64,000 bases of DNA from Oscillospiraceae bacterium (GTDB lineage Bacteria; Bacillota; Clostridia; Oscillospirales; Ruminococcaceae): assembly GCA_902363145.1 (NCBI GenBank), contig CABIZB010000004.1, positions 124,001 through 188,000 of the forward strand, given 5' to 3'. This document shows, in pieces, positions 43,373 through 51,436 of this stretch. The number at the start of each line of letters is the position of its first letter. Position 1 is the first letter of the stretch. Position numbers and translations under genes: made by a program. The notes below the pieces were generated by a model. The model was not told the DNA's origin. It saw only the letters and a program-made list of their open reading frames with translations, and ran no database searches.

Positions 43373-44278
43373 TTATCCTTTCTTGTTTTTATTGAAAAGT
43401 CCCAGCTTTTCGGACTTTGTGCCTTCCTTGCTCTGCTTGTCCTGAGATTTTTCCTTGGGGGTCTTTTCGGGAAGAAGCTTTGCACGGAGAGTCTTTTTAA
43501 GGGTGTCCTTGGAATATCCTCTGGTAAGCTCGCCGTTTTCCGCAACGGAAATGGCTCCTGTTTCCTCGGATACCACAATGATGATAGCGTCCGAGTTCTC
43601 GCTCATGCCTATGGCAGCTCTGTGACGGGAGCCGAGAGCCTTGTTGATAAGCTCCTCCTTTTCGGGCTTGGGCAGGAAGCAGGCGGCGGCAAGGATAATG
43701 CCGTCACGCATGATGACCGCTCCGTCATGGAGAGGGGTGTTCTTGAAGAAGATATTTCCGAAAAGCTCTTTACTGGGAACGGCGTTCAGGATAGTACCCG
43801 TGTTTATCTGCTCGCCAAGCTTTGTCTCACGCTCGATAACGATGAGCGCACCTGTGGTGGAGGCTGAAAGGTCTTCGCAGGATTCGCAGATAACGTCAAT
43901 GGCATATGCCCATTTTGAGGCAAGCTCGCCCTCGGAGGCGCTGTTGCTGAAAACGGGAAGCTTTGACAGCTTGGAATGGCCCACCTTTTCAAGGGAACGC
44001 CGCAGCTCCGGCTGGAAGATTATGATTATCGCCAGAAGTCCCACATCAAAGGTCTTGTCGAGGATAAAGGTCAGCGCTTTCATCTGCATTATCCTTGCCA
44101 GCATATAGCAGAGCACCAGCACGATGATACCCTTTGCCAGACCGCCTGCACGGGTCTCCTTCATGAACTGTATCACCTTGTAGATAAGGTAAGACAGAAC
44201 AGCGATATCTATAATATCCCAGAACGACGGGGGAAGAATTGTGAGCAGGGAGCTTTTAAGCTCATACAGCAAGTCCAT
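43373..44278 (-). CDS. cdaA: Diadenylate cyclase CdaA
   Basis: 301 residues. Three N-terminal TM helices (about 1-85), then the DAC domain with LHDGAVIMRDGII (the DGA motif) and RHRAAIGMSE (the RHR motif). It makes c-di-AMP from two ATP. A C-terminal lysine-rich tail (KTLRAKLLPEKTPKEKSQDKQ) is charged and probably disordered. Promoter at 44311-44339. Confidence 0.95.
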   Translation of the reverse strand: MDLLYELKSSLLTILPPSFWDIIDIAVLSYLIYKVIQFMKETRAGGLAKGIIVLVLCYMLARIMQMKALTFILDKTFDVGLLAIIIIFQPELRRSLEKVGHSKLSKLPVFSNSASEGELASKWAYAIDVICESCEDLSASTTGALIVIERETKLGEQINTGTILNAVPSKELFGNIFFKNTPLHDGAVIMRDGIILAAACFLPKPEKEELINKALGSRHRAAIGMSENSDAIIIVVSEETGAISVAENGELTRGYSKDTLKKTLRAKLLPEKTPKEKSQDKQSKEGTKSEKLGLFNKNKKG

Positions 44279-44310
44279 AAATCACGACCCTTTCATATTT
44301 TTGTGTAATC

Positions 44311-44339
44311 ATTATATCATCTTTTCTTTTACTTTTCAA
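44311..44339 (-). promoter_or_regulatory. Promoter for cdaA-cdaR
   Basis: Minus strand TTGAAA (44334-44339), 17-base spacer, TATAAT (44311-44316). Confidence 0.8.
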
Positions 44340-44459
44340 GAGGGGCGGGGCAATTTGCAGCAGCAGGTGTGAAACGTAATTAAATTAACCTAAAAATATT
44401 GCCGCAGGGCTTGAAAAATCTGCGGCAATGATTTATAATAGTACGTGCTGGTGTTTTCA

Positions 44460-44996
44460 TCAGAACAAGCTCAACTGATCCTTATCGGGGAAAAGGGTGT
44501 TTATGTCTATGCGGCGAACATCTATCCCCTGATTCACGGCATAGCGCAGAGTCTGCCCCGTGCCGCTTTTTTCATTTGCGATAACGGCGATAAGGCGGGA
44601 GGAGTTATCCACCATAAAGCGGTTTCGCTGCTGCATACAGGCTCTGGTGTATTCCTCGGAAATGACCACGGTCTCGGAAGCGGCTGAGATTATCCTGCCG
44701 AAAGCCCATTTATCCGCACCCTTGAAGCTGCTGCCAATGTCACGATATGGCAGGGCGGCTATCAGTCTGAGTGGCATATCCGCCGCAAGGGAAAGGACTA
44801 TCTCCCCTGCCCAGAGGTCAATGCCACGCTGCATACCGGTGATAAAAGTATCATAGCCGTCATTCACGGCAGCGGTTATTTCAGTATAGAGCATACTTTT
44901 TATGACCTTTGCTTCGGGTGAATCGGAGCTTCCTCCGGGGAGTTTTTCGGGGCGGTGACCTGTAAAGCAGGCTGTTTTTTCTCTGATAATATCCAT
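44460..44996 (-). CDS. SLOG-family protein (DUF1273/YpsA-like)
   Basis: 178 residues. KTACFTGHRPEKLPGG is the start, followed by FITGMQRGIDLWAGEIVL and RLIAVIANEKSGTGQTLRYA. These match the DUF1273/YpsA type of the SLOG superfamily, which binds nucleotide-type ligands. Firmicute members are linked to cell division or stress; the ligand is unknown. Own promoter at 45027-45055. Confidence 0.85.
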   Translation of the reverse strand: MDIIREKTACFTGHRPEKLPGGSSDSPEAKVIKSMLYTEITAAVNDGYDTFITGMQRGIDLWAGEIVLSLAADMPLRLIAALPYRDIGSSFKGADKWAFGRIISAASETVVISEEYTRACMQQRNRFMVDNSSRLIAVIANEKSGTGQTLRYAVNQGIDVRRIDINTLFPDKDQLSLF

Positions 44997-45026
44997 AGCG
45001 CTGTCCTTTCCGTATGTATTGGAATT

Positions 45027-45055
45027 ATTATATCACATGAGAAAGGGATTGGCAA
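45027..45055 (-). promoter_or_regulatory. Promoter for the SLOG gene
   Basis: Minus strand TTGCCA (45050-45055), 17-base spacer, TATAAT (45027-45032). Confidence 0.75.
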
Positions 45056-45104
45056 GGGAAAGTCTGAAAATAGGAGATAAAAAGGAAAGAACCCTGCTAT
45101 TAAA

Positions 45105-45175
45105 AGCAAGGTAAAGGGTTTAGGTCAAGCCTTTTTCCCGAAAGGCTTGCGGGTGTCCAGAGGGCAGAGGACGAA
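45105..45175 (-). repeat. Solo end block of the large repeat, inverted
   Basis: GGTAAAGGGTTTAGG (45111-45125) and GGGCAGAGGACGAAATC are the reverse complement of the end block found in copies A, B and C. Confidence 0.6.
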
Positions 45176-45194
45176 ATCTTTTTATTGAAAATAA

Positions 45195-45835
45195 TCAATA
45201 TGATAGAGCAATTTAATGCACATTCGTATAAAATAGCTCACTTATTAACACAAGAATAACAGATAAAAGAACGGAGCGAAGCCAAAACCCGTAAACATAG
45301 CTATAAAAAAAGGTACAAATAAATGAATGGGGTTCGGTCTCCGGCGGCAAGCAAAATGTAGGGGGATAAAAAACGGTAGGGAATGGGGGTTCAAGGAAGA
45401 GGTGTGCAGAGGAGAAACCATCAGGGGGAAGGGGAACGCCGTTTTTTGCCCTTGCTTTAGTTTCCTCTTCCCCCTGGTGGTGTCTCCTTTGCATTCGGTA
45501 CGGACTTTATAAAAATGAAAAGTGTAATTTGTCCGTACCTGCGCCTTACGGCGAAAACTGAAACGCAATTTCTACGAAATTGCTCTCAGTTTCAAGCCGC
45601 CTGCAATAAAAAGTTTTTGGCGTATTTGAGAAATAACATTTGTTTGAACGTTTTTGAACTTAAAGCGCAGGCGGCTTTAGGACTTTTTAATCTGTCGGCT
45701 ATTGTTTTAATTATGTTTACCGTCAGCAAACGGATTTCGCTGTCTGCGGACAGCGACCAGATGGCTCCGCCCTCAGTGGACTTGCTAAACTTTTTACCTT
45801 TGTACTTAAAAGCACACACCTTTCGTTTCGGCGGC
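45195..45835 (+). repeat. Large structured repeat, copy B
   Basis: Same module order as copy A: the CATAGCTATA block, GGGGTTCGGTCTCCGGCGGC, the long hairpin (45405-45493), the GCAATTTCTACGAAATTGC stem, the inverted repeat AAGCCGCCTGC (45594-45604) / GCAGGCGGCTT (45667-45677), and an end block with GGCTCCGCCCTCAGTGGAC. It fills the gap between the SLOG gene and alr. An open frame within it (45515-45907) is judged non-coding. Confidence 0.85.
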
Positions 45836-45922
45836 TCACCGTTGATTTCTTATCAATTCATATCAGCCGCTCCCAACGAATACTATAAAAAATATTCTCA
45901 TCTTTAAAGGAGATAACATATA

Positions 45923-47110
45923 ATGAAAACTTTTCTGAAAAGAGCCTGGGCTGAGATACATCTCGACAGGCTGAAGGATAATTTCACCGAGCTGAAAAAG
46001 CTCACCGATGAGACCCACACTCAGGTCGCTTGTGTTGTAAAGGCTAACGCTTACGGTCATGACGACGAAAACATCGTGCCTTTTCTGGAGGGTCTGGGAG
46101 CAAAATTTTTCCTTGTCTCCAACATCAAGGAAGCTGAAAAAGTCCGCCGCTGCGGAAGCGGAAGCGAGATCCTCATTCTCGGTCACACTCCTGCGGAATA
46201 TGCTGCCGAGCTGGCTGAAAATGACATTATCCAGGCTGCTGTTTCTGAGGAATACGCCCGTGAGCTTTCGGAAGAGGCTGTTAAATGCGGCGTTAAGGTA
46301 AAGATCCACCTTGCCCTTGACACGGGCATGGGCAGAATCGGCGTATGCGTTTATGACGATGACTCCTGCCGCAGGGCTGCCGAGCAGGCTGAGCGTGTGA
46401 GCCGCCTTGAGGGTGTTATCCTTGACGGCGTATTCACCCACTATGCTTCCGCTGACAGCTACGCTGAGGACGATGAAAAATACACCGAGATGCAGACCGA
46501 GCTGTTCTTCAAGACCTGCGGATACATAAAGGAAAAGGGCGTAAACCTCCGTCACACCCATTGTCTCAACAGCGCAGGCGGCGCTTTCCATTACGACAGC
46601 CGCAGCACTCTTGTGCGCTACGGCATCATGCTCTATGGTCTGAAGCCTGACGTAAGCCTTGATATGCCCTGTGAGCTGAAGCCCGTTATGGACTTAAAGG
46701 CGGCTGTATCGTATGTAAAGCAACTCAAAGCGGGCAGCTATGTAAGCTACGGCAGAATATTCCGTGCCGACCATGACATCACCGCCGCAACCATTCCCAT
46801 AGGCTATGCGGACGGCTATGCACGCAACCTTTCGGGCAAGGCGCACGTTATCATCAACGGCAGAAAGGCTCCCATTATCGGACGTGTGTGCATGGACCAG
46901 CTGATGGCTGACGTTACCGGCATTCCCGATGTAAAGGAAGGCACGACCGTTACTCTCATTGGCACTGACGGAAACGAGACCATCACGGCGGACGATCTGG
47001 CAGGAATGTACGGCACTATCGGATACGAGGTCATCTGCGGCATTTCCAAGCGTATCCCCCGTGTTATCTACAAGGGAGATGAAATTTCCGACGTTGTGGA
47101 ATATTATTGA
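45923..47110 (+). CDS. alr: Alanine racemase
   Basis: 395 residues. The PLP Lys is in VVKANAYGHD at about residue 38; the catalytic Tyr is in SYGRIF, and IGYADGYARNL and GRVCMDQLMADV follow. It makes D-alanine for peptidoglycan. ATG 45923 has AAAGGAGATAA upstream. Its end overlaps a convergent small gene by seven bases. Confidence 0.97.
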   Translation: MKTFLKRAWAEIHLDRLKDNFTELKKLTDETHTQVACVVKANAYGHDDENIVPFLEGLGAKFFLVSNIKEAEKVRRCGSGSEILILGHTPAEYAAELAENDIIQAAVSEEYARELSEEAVKCGVKVKIHLALDTGMGRIGVCVYDDDSCRRAAEQAERVSRLEGVILDGVFTHYASADSYAEDDEKYTEMQTELFFKTCGYIKEKGVNLRHTHCLNSAGGAFHYDSRSTLVRYGIMLYGLKPDVSLDMPCELKPVMDLKAAVSYVKQLKAGSYVSYGRIFRADHDITAATIPIGYADGYARNLSGKAHVIINGRKAPIIGRVCMDQLMADVTGIPDVKEGTTVTLIGTDGNETITADDLAGMYGTIGYEVICGISKRIPRVIYKGDEISDVVEYY

Positions 47111-47385
47111 TACAAACACATTACAATAACTGCGGCGGCGCATATTATCACCGAAAGTCTGAACAGCAGACCGATGATATGCGTCGCTTTTTTTGCAGGC
47201 TTTTTGGTGCTGTACATAAATGCGGGGTCGGATATCTCACGCTCCAGCTCTGCCATTTTCATTTCCGCTTCCATGCCGACGCCGCCGGGGAGCTTGTCCG
47301 TACGCAGAAAGACCACGGCTTTTTCAAAATACTCGCTTTCGGGGAAATTTACTTCAAGTATCCGCTTGTTTACGCCCTTTATCAT
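47104..47385 (-). CDS. Small tail-anchored membrane protein, unknown
   Basis: 93 residues. Soluble N-terminus (MIKGVNKRILEVNFPESEYF) then one C-terminal TM helix (IIGLLFRLSVIICAAAVIVM). ATG 47385 has AAGGAG at eight bases. It is convergent with alr with a seven-base overlap. I do not know the family; the start looks like that of small Ruminococcaceae proteins of unknown function. Confidence 0.7.
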   Translation of the reverse strand: MIKGVNKRILEVNFPESEYFEKAVVFLRTDKLPGGVGMEAEMKMAELEREISDPAFMYSTKKPAKKATHIIGLLFRLSVIICAAAVIVMCLYQ

Positions 47386-47412
47386 ATTTACTGCTCCTTA
47401 AATTTGCGTATT

Positions 47413-47572
47413 ATACTAATCTTCAATCGCTCTATAGGCAAAGCCGACAGATGAAATAAGACCAGTCAAGGAAAGCGACCGCAGGCGGGCTTGCCGCCCG
47501 GCAAAGGAGCTTGACGAAGAATGGGCTTATTTCAGCCGAGGATCTGTCTGTAGGTTGATCGAAGATTAGTAT
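47413..47572 (+). repeat. MITE-2, full copy (160 bp)
   Basis: Terminal inverted repeats ATACTAATCTTC(A/G)ATC at both ends; further inner pairs are ACAGAT...ATCTGT and TGAAATAAG...CTTATTTCA, and a central GGCGGGC/GCCCG hairpin. The left half is shared with 12908-12999. No ORF inside. Confidence 0.88.
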
Positions 47573-47629
47573 TATTAATGTTATTATGTTCCGATGCAGG
47601 GAGAATATACAGAACGTAATGGCAGATAA

Positions 47630-47683
47630 GGACTATTTCAACGGAGTTTTCAAAGTATTGTTGAAAACTCCGTTGAAAAGTCC
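47630..47683. repeat. 22-bp hairpin in the hom operon upstream region
   Basis: GGACTATTTCAACGGAGTTTTCA pairs with TGAAAACTCCGTTGAAAAGTCC over a nine-base loop; one base bulges. Several GTTGAAA units continue to about 47740. No T run follows, so it is not a typical terminator. Confidence 0.8.
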
Positions 47684-47844
47684 TGCTATCAGCAGTCTTT
47701 TATATAAAAAGAGTGTTGAAAGCTGTTGAAAAACGGTTATACTCTGCGTAAATTGTAAAAATATGCGGCGGGAAGCCCCCATGCGTGGGCAATACCTCCA
47801 AAATATGCGTATGGGTACGGTGGGAATAATGGTTAAAATTTTAC

Positions 47845-47873
47845 TTGACAAAGGAAGGAAAAAATGTTATCAT
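47845..47873 (+). promoter_or_regulatory. Promoter for the ACT-hom-thrB operon
   Basis: TTGACA (47845-47850), 17-base spacer, TATCAT (47868-47873). Confidence 0.75.
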
Positions 47874-47953
47874 TGTAGTTACGTCGAGTACATTTGTATT
47901 TCCAACACGGACTTTGCTATGTACATCATATAACATATATGGAGCTGATTGGT

Positions 47954-48436
47954 ATGACAGTTGAAAAATCAACCGGATCGACACTTCCCGCTGCGGGGAG
48001 CGATGCTAAATATGCAGTTGTCAGCTGCGACGTGCTTCCCGAAGTGTTTCTTAAAGTAATGGAAGTCAAGCGCCTGCTTGCCTGCGGGGAGGAAAAAAGC
48101 TCCGCTTCCGCCTGCAAAAGGGCTGATATTTCCAGAAGCGCTTTTTATAAATACCGTGACAGCGTTTACACCTACGAGGAAAAGCTGACGGGCAGGATAA
48201 TCTCCCTTTACGCAGTGCTGCGTGATATGCCCGGCGTGCTTTCATCGGTGCTCGCCTGTCTTCACAAGTGCAGCGCAAACGTGCTTACGCTGAACCAGAG
48301 CGTGCCTATTGACGGTGCGGCTGCGGTCACGGTAACAGTCAAGCTTTCGGGCGGCCCTATGGACGGTCCCTCGCTGCGCAGAGCTGTTCTGGGCGTTGAG
48401 GGCGTTGTGGAGGCAAGGCTCATATCGGAAGAGTGA
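47954..48436 (+). CDS. ACT-domain protein (UPF0735/PheB-like)
   Basis: 160 residues. A helical front (CDVLPEVFLKVMEVKRLLA, ISRSAFYKYRDSVYTYEE) carries a possible helix-turn-helix; the C-terminal ACT domain reads DMPGVLSSVLACLHKCSANVLTLNQS and binds amino acids in other proteins. UPF0735/PheB proteins occur beside aromatic or threonine-branch genes. Here hom and thrB follow, so control by threonine-pathway amino acids is a fair inference. ATG 47954 has GGAG at nine bases; ATG 47894 lacks a site. Confidence 0.85.
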   Translation: MTVEKSTGSTLPAAGSDAKYAVVSCDVLPEVFLKVMEVKRLLACGEEKSSASACKRADISRSAFYKYRDSVYTYEEKLTGRIISLYAVLRDMPGVLSSVLACLHKCSANVLTLNQSVPIDGAAAVTVTVKLSGGPMDGPSLRRAVLGVEGVVEARLISEE

Positions 48437-48471
48437 CCTCTTCCGTGAAGAATGACCTCTTCCGTGAAGAA
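48434..48471 (+). repeat. Tandem 19-bp repeat, two copies
   Basis: TGACCTCTTCCGTGAAGAA occurs at 48434-48452 and 48453-48471. The first TGA is the stop codon of the ACT gene. CTTCCGTGAAG can form a small hairpin. Confidence 0.9.
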
Positions 48472-48522
48472 TAAAATTCTTCCATCATAACTACAGTACA
48501 ATATTTTTAAGGAGTTTATATT

Positions 48523-49743
48523 ATGGCTAAATTTGCAGTTCTCGGACACGGCGTTGTTGGCTCGGGCACAGTTGAGCTTTTCCTGAAAAACAAGGAGCAG
48601 ATCAACAAGAAATCCAACATTGATCTTGACCTCAAGTACATTCTTGATATCAGGGATTTCCCCGGACTTCCCTATTCCGACAAGTTCACCAAGGATATCA
48701 ACGATATCCTGAACGATGACGAAGTTACCGTTGTTGCAGAGGTAATGGGCGGCGTTCACCCCGCTTATGACTTCGTTCTCGCCTGCCTCAACAAGGGCAA
48801 GAGCGTATGCACCTCCAACAAGGAGCTGGTGGCAAAGAAGGGCGCTGAGCTGCTCAAGGCTGCAAAGGATCACAACTGCAACTTTATGTTCGAGGCTTCC
48901 ACAGGCGGCGCTATTCCCATTATCAGACCCCTCAGAAGCTGCCTTGCGGCAAATGAGATAACAGAGATAGCAGGTATCCTCAACGGCACCACAAACTTTA
49001 TCCTTACAAAGATGATAACCGAGAAGATGTCCTTTGAGGACGCTCTGGCAATGGCTCAGAGACTGGGCTACGCCGAGAAGAACCCTGCTGCCGATGTTGA
49101 GGGCGCTGACGCTTGCAGAAAGATCTGCATTCTCTCCTCTCTCGCTTTCGGCAAGCACGTTTATCCCGACTGGGTACACTGCGAGGGCATCACAGAGCTT
49201 ACTCTCGAGGACGTTGCATATGCTCAGAGCTGGGGCGGCGCTGTAAAGCTCATCGGCTCCGTAAAGAAGCTTGACGACGGCAGGATACTCCCCATGGTGG
49301 CTCCCAGATTTGTTTGCGGCGACTGCCTGCTTTCAAGCATTGACGACGTATTCAACGGCATCATGGTATGCGGCGACGGCTTTGACAAGGTAATGTTCTA
49401 CGGCAGAGGCGCAGGTAAGCTTCCTACAGCAAGCGCAGTGCTGGGCGACGTTATCGACTGCGCAAAGCACAACACCACCATTCTTTCCCAGATGTGGGAG
49501 GACAGCACCGACAACAGCTTCATCGAGGACTACAAGGAAGCTGAGGTACGTATGTATGTTCGTGTAAAGGGTGCAGACAAGGCGGCTGTGGCTGCTCTGT
49601 TCGGCGATGTGGAATATCTTTCAAGAGAAGGTCAGCCTGATGACGAGCTGGCATTCATCACTGCACAGGATAAGGAGAAGAACATCACCGAGAAGTTAGA
49701 AAAGCTTAACGTTCTCGGAAAGATCAGACTTCTTGATATGTAA
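48523..49743 (+). CDS. hom: Homoserine dehydrogenase
   Basis: 406 residues. The NAD(P) loop is LGHGVVGSGTVE, EVMGGVHPAYDF and TSNKELVAKKGAEL follow, and GILNGTTNFILTKM with the substrate-binding residues; DVEGADACRK. The C-terminal ACT domain begins near residue 330 (RMYVRVKGADKAAVAALFG). It makes homoserine from aspartate semialdehyde. ATG 48523 has AAGGAG upstream. Confidence 0.97.
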   Translation: MAKFAVLGHGVVGSGTVELFLKNKEQINKKSNIDLDLKYILDIRDFPGLPYSDKFTKDINDILNDDEVTVVAEVMGGVHPAYDFVLACLNKGKSVCTSNKELVAKKGAELLKAAKDHNCNFMFEASTGGAIPIIRPLRSCLAANEITEIAGILNGTTNFILTKMITEKMSFEDALAMAQRLGYAEKNPAADVEGADACRKICILSSLAFGKHVYPDWVHCEGITELTLEDVAYAQSWGGAVKLIGSVKKLDDGRILPMVAPRFVCGDCLLSSIDDVFNGIMVCGDGFDKVMFYGRGAGKLPTASAVLGDVIDCAKHNTTILSQMWEDSTDNSFIEDYKEAEVRMYVRVKGADKAAVAALFGDVEYLSREGQPDDELAFITAQDKEKNITEKLEKLNVLGKIRLLDM

Positions 49744-49750
49744 AAAGATC

Positions 49751-49773
49751 ACGGACGGAATAATTCCGTCCGT
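49751..49773 (+). promoter_or_regulatory. Intercistronic hairpin between hom and thrB
   Basis: ACGGACGGAAT-A-ATTCCGTCCGT followed by TTTGCTTT; it could reduce thrB expression relative to hom. Confidence 0.7.
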
Positions 49774-49811
49774 TTGCTTTAGAGGAAAACTATTTGAAAA
49801 GAAGTGATAAT

Positions 49812-50705
49812 ATGATAAAAATTAAAATACCTGCCACCAGTGCAAACCTGGGCGCAGGCTTCGATGCGCTGGGACTTGCTCTCAGCTACTATAACTACGT
49901 GAATATGGAAGAGGCCGACGGCTGCCACATAAAGTCGCTGGACGACACGGAAATCCCCACCGACGAAACCAACCTTATCTACCACACCGCAAAAACTGTT
50001 TATGAGATATGCGGAAAGGACTTCAAGGGACTTACCATCGAGCAGACCAACCATATCCCCATGGCAAGAGGTCTGGGAAGCTCCAGCGCCTGCATTATTG
50101 CAGGTCTTGTGGGTGCAAACCACCTTATGGGCAATCCACTTTCACTTGATGAAATGGTAAATCTCTCCGCTCAGATAGAAGGTCACCCCGACAACACCGC
50201 TCCCGCACTGCTGGGCGGCATAGTTACCGCAGTATTTGACGGAAAGTGCGTTCACTGGGTAAAGCAGGAGGTTTTCACCACGCTGAAATTCATTGCAGTG
50301 ATACCCGACTTTGAGCTTAAAACCGAAAAGGCAAGAGCCTGCCTGCCAAAAGAAGTGGCTCATTCGGACGCAGTGTATAACCTTTCCAGAGCGGCGCTTT
50401 TCTCCGCTTCCCTGCTGACAGGAAAGTACGAGAACCTGAGAACTGCAGTTCACGACAGGCTTCACCAGCCATACAGAATGGAGCTTATCCCTCACGCAAG
50501 GGACGTTTTTGACATTGCCTACACCAACGGTGCATATGCTTCCTACATAAGCGGCGCAGGTCCTACACTTATGACAATAGTTGATGCGGAGAACAAGTTC
50601 TTTGGCGGAAAGATGCGTTTTGCGCTGGACAACATGGGTCTTGAGAACTGGGAAGTCAAGGAAATGCACATAGACAACAAGGGAACCTGTGTTGTTGATG
50701 AATAA
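49812..50705 (+). CDS. thrB: Homoserine kinase
   Basis: 297 residues, GHMP kinase family. Phosphate loop PMARGLGSSSA at about residue 84, the N-terminal IPATSANLGAGFDALGLA, and the late SGAGPTLMTIV. It phosphorylates homoserine on the way to threonine. ATG 49812 has AAGTGAT upstream; TTG 49794 overlaps that site. Same operon as hom. Confidence 0.96.
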   Translation: MIKIKIPATSANLGAGFDALGLALSYYNYVNMEEADGCHIKSLDDTEIPTDETNLIYHTAKTVYEICGKDFKGLTIEQTNHIPMARGLGSSSACIIAGLVGANHLMGNPLSLDEMVNLSAQIEGHPDNTAPALLGGIVTAVFDGKCVHWVKQEVFTTLKFIAVIPDFELKTEKARACLPKEVAHSDAVYNLSRAALFSASLLTGKYENLRTAVHDRLHQPYRMELIPHARDVFDIAYTNGAYASYISGAGPTLMTIVDAENKFFGGKMRFALDNMGLENWEVKEMHIDNKGTCVVDE

Positions 50706-50709
50706 TAGC

Positions 50710-50742
50710 AAATGCTGTTGCAGATATGCGGCAGCATTTTTT
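50710..50742 (+). terminator. Terminator of the hom-thrB operon
   Basis: AAATGCTG ... CAGCATTTTTT. Confidence 0.8.
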
Positions 50743-50763
50743 GTTATTTGCACAAATCTTTTT

Positions 50764-50865
50764 ATACTAAGCACCAATTAAAAACTATACAAAAAATTGA
50801 GCATAATCTTGCGTATATGGATTATGCGATGATTTTTTGTCTATAGTTTTATTGGTGAATTATAT
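50764..50865 (+). repeat. MITE-1, copy 1 (about 102 bp)
   Basis: ATACTAAGCACCAATTAAAA start; the right end TTTTATTGGTGAATTATAT is slightly decayed. The inner arms AAAAAAT, GCATAATC/GATTATGC pair so the entire element folds into one long hairpin. 98% of the 100-base core equals copy 2 at 60417-60518. Confidence 0.9.
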
Positions 50866-50876
50866 GCCCCAAAAAA

Positions 50877-50926
50877 CAAAAGGCTGCCGCACTTGTGCAA
50901 TCGCACCGTGCAACAGCCCTCTTTTT
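50877..50926 (-). terminator. Terminator of the ABC-lipoprotein operon
   Basis: Minus strand GGGCTGTTGCAC, loop, GTGCGGCAGCCTTTTG. Confidence 0.8.
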
Positions 50927-50934
50927 ATGCTATG

Positions 50935-51342
50935 TTATCTTGTCTGAGTGGTGGTCATGGTATTATTGTCATGCTCGCCGGGAAGAATATCATCAATGAT
51001 ATCTTCTGCGCCTGTTACTGCGTCGTCAACGATGTCCTCTGCTCCTGTAACTACGTCCTCGATAAAGCCGTCGCCGTCAATGTCCCCGGTACGGGCACCG
51101 TCTGCACCGTTACGGGCATTTTCTGCTCCGTTGCGTGCGCCATTTTCTCCGATAGCATTTCCGTCGCCGTTCTGAGGATCGTTGTTTCCTGAGTCGCCCA
51201 TTACGCCGTTCTGTGTTGTTCCGTTTGTTGTGCCGTTTGTTGTTCCATTGGTGCTGCCGTTATTGTTGTTTGCTCCGCAGGCGGTAAGCATTACCGCTGC
51301 ACAGCAAAGAGCAATAGGAGCAGCAAACTTTTTAATCTTCAT
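50935..51342 (-). CDS. Asn/Gly/Thr-rich lipoprotein
   Basis: 135 residues. Signal peptide with lipobox LTAC (MKIKKFAAPIALCCAAVMLTAC), then low-complexity repeats: NGTTNGTT three times, ARNGAENARNGADGAR, and twice a VTGAEDI(V/I)DD unit. ATG 51342 has GAAAGGAAC upstream; an earlier ATG at 51402 lacks a site. It is the last gene behind the ABC permease, 94 bases after it. No enzyme motif. Confidence 0.8.
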   Translation of the reverse strand: MKIKKFAAPIALCCAAVMLTACGANNNNGSTNGTTNGTTNGTTQNGVMGDSGNNDPQNGDGNAIGENGARNGAENARNGADGARTGDIDGDGFIEDVVTGAEDIVDDAVTGAEDIIDDILPGEHDNNTMTTTQTR

Positions 51343-51436
51343 ATGGTCTGTTCCTTTCTTATCCGTTGGCTTTTTGCAAAAAGCGTGGACAGAACTGCGC
51401 AAACCCTTTCAAGCCGTTTTTTCCTTTATACGGTGC

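Noticed and set aside
45515..45907. 130-codon open frame in repeat copy B
   Set aside because: Crosses several modules of the repeat; the same stretch in copy A is broken, and the residues reflect repeat sequence.
47633..47851. 72-codon minus-strand frame in the region upstream of the hom operon
   Set aside because: It runs through the 22-bp hairpin and repeated GTTGAAA units; no ribosome site.
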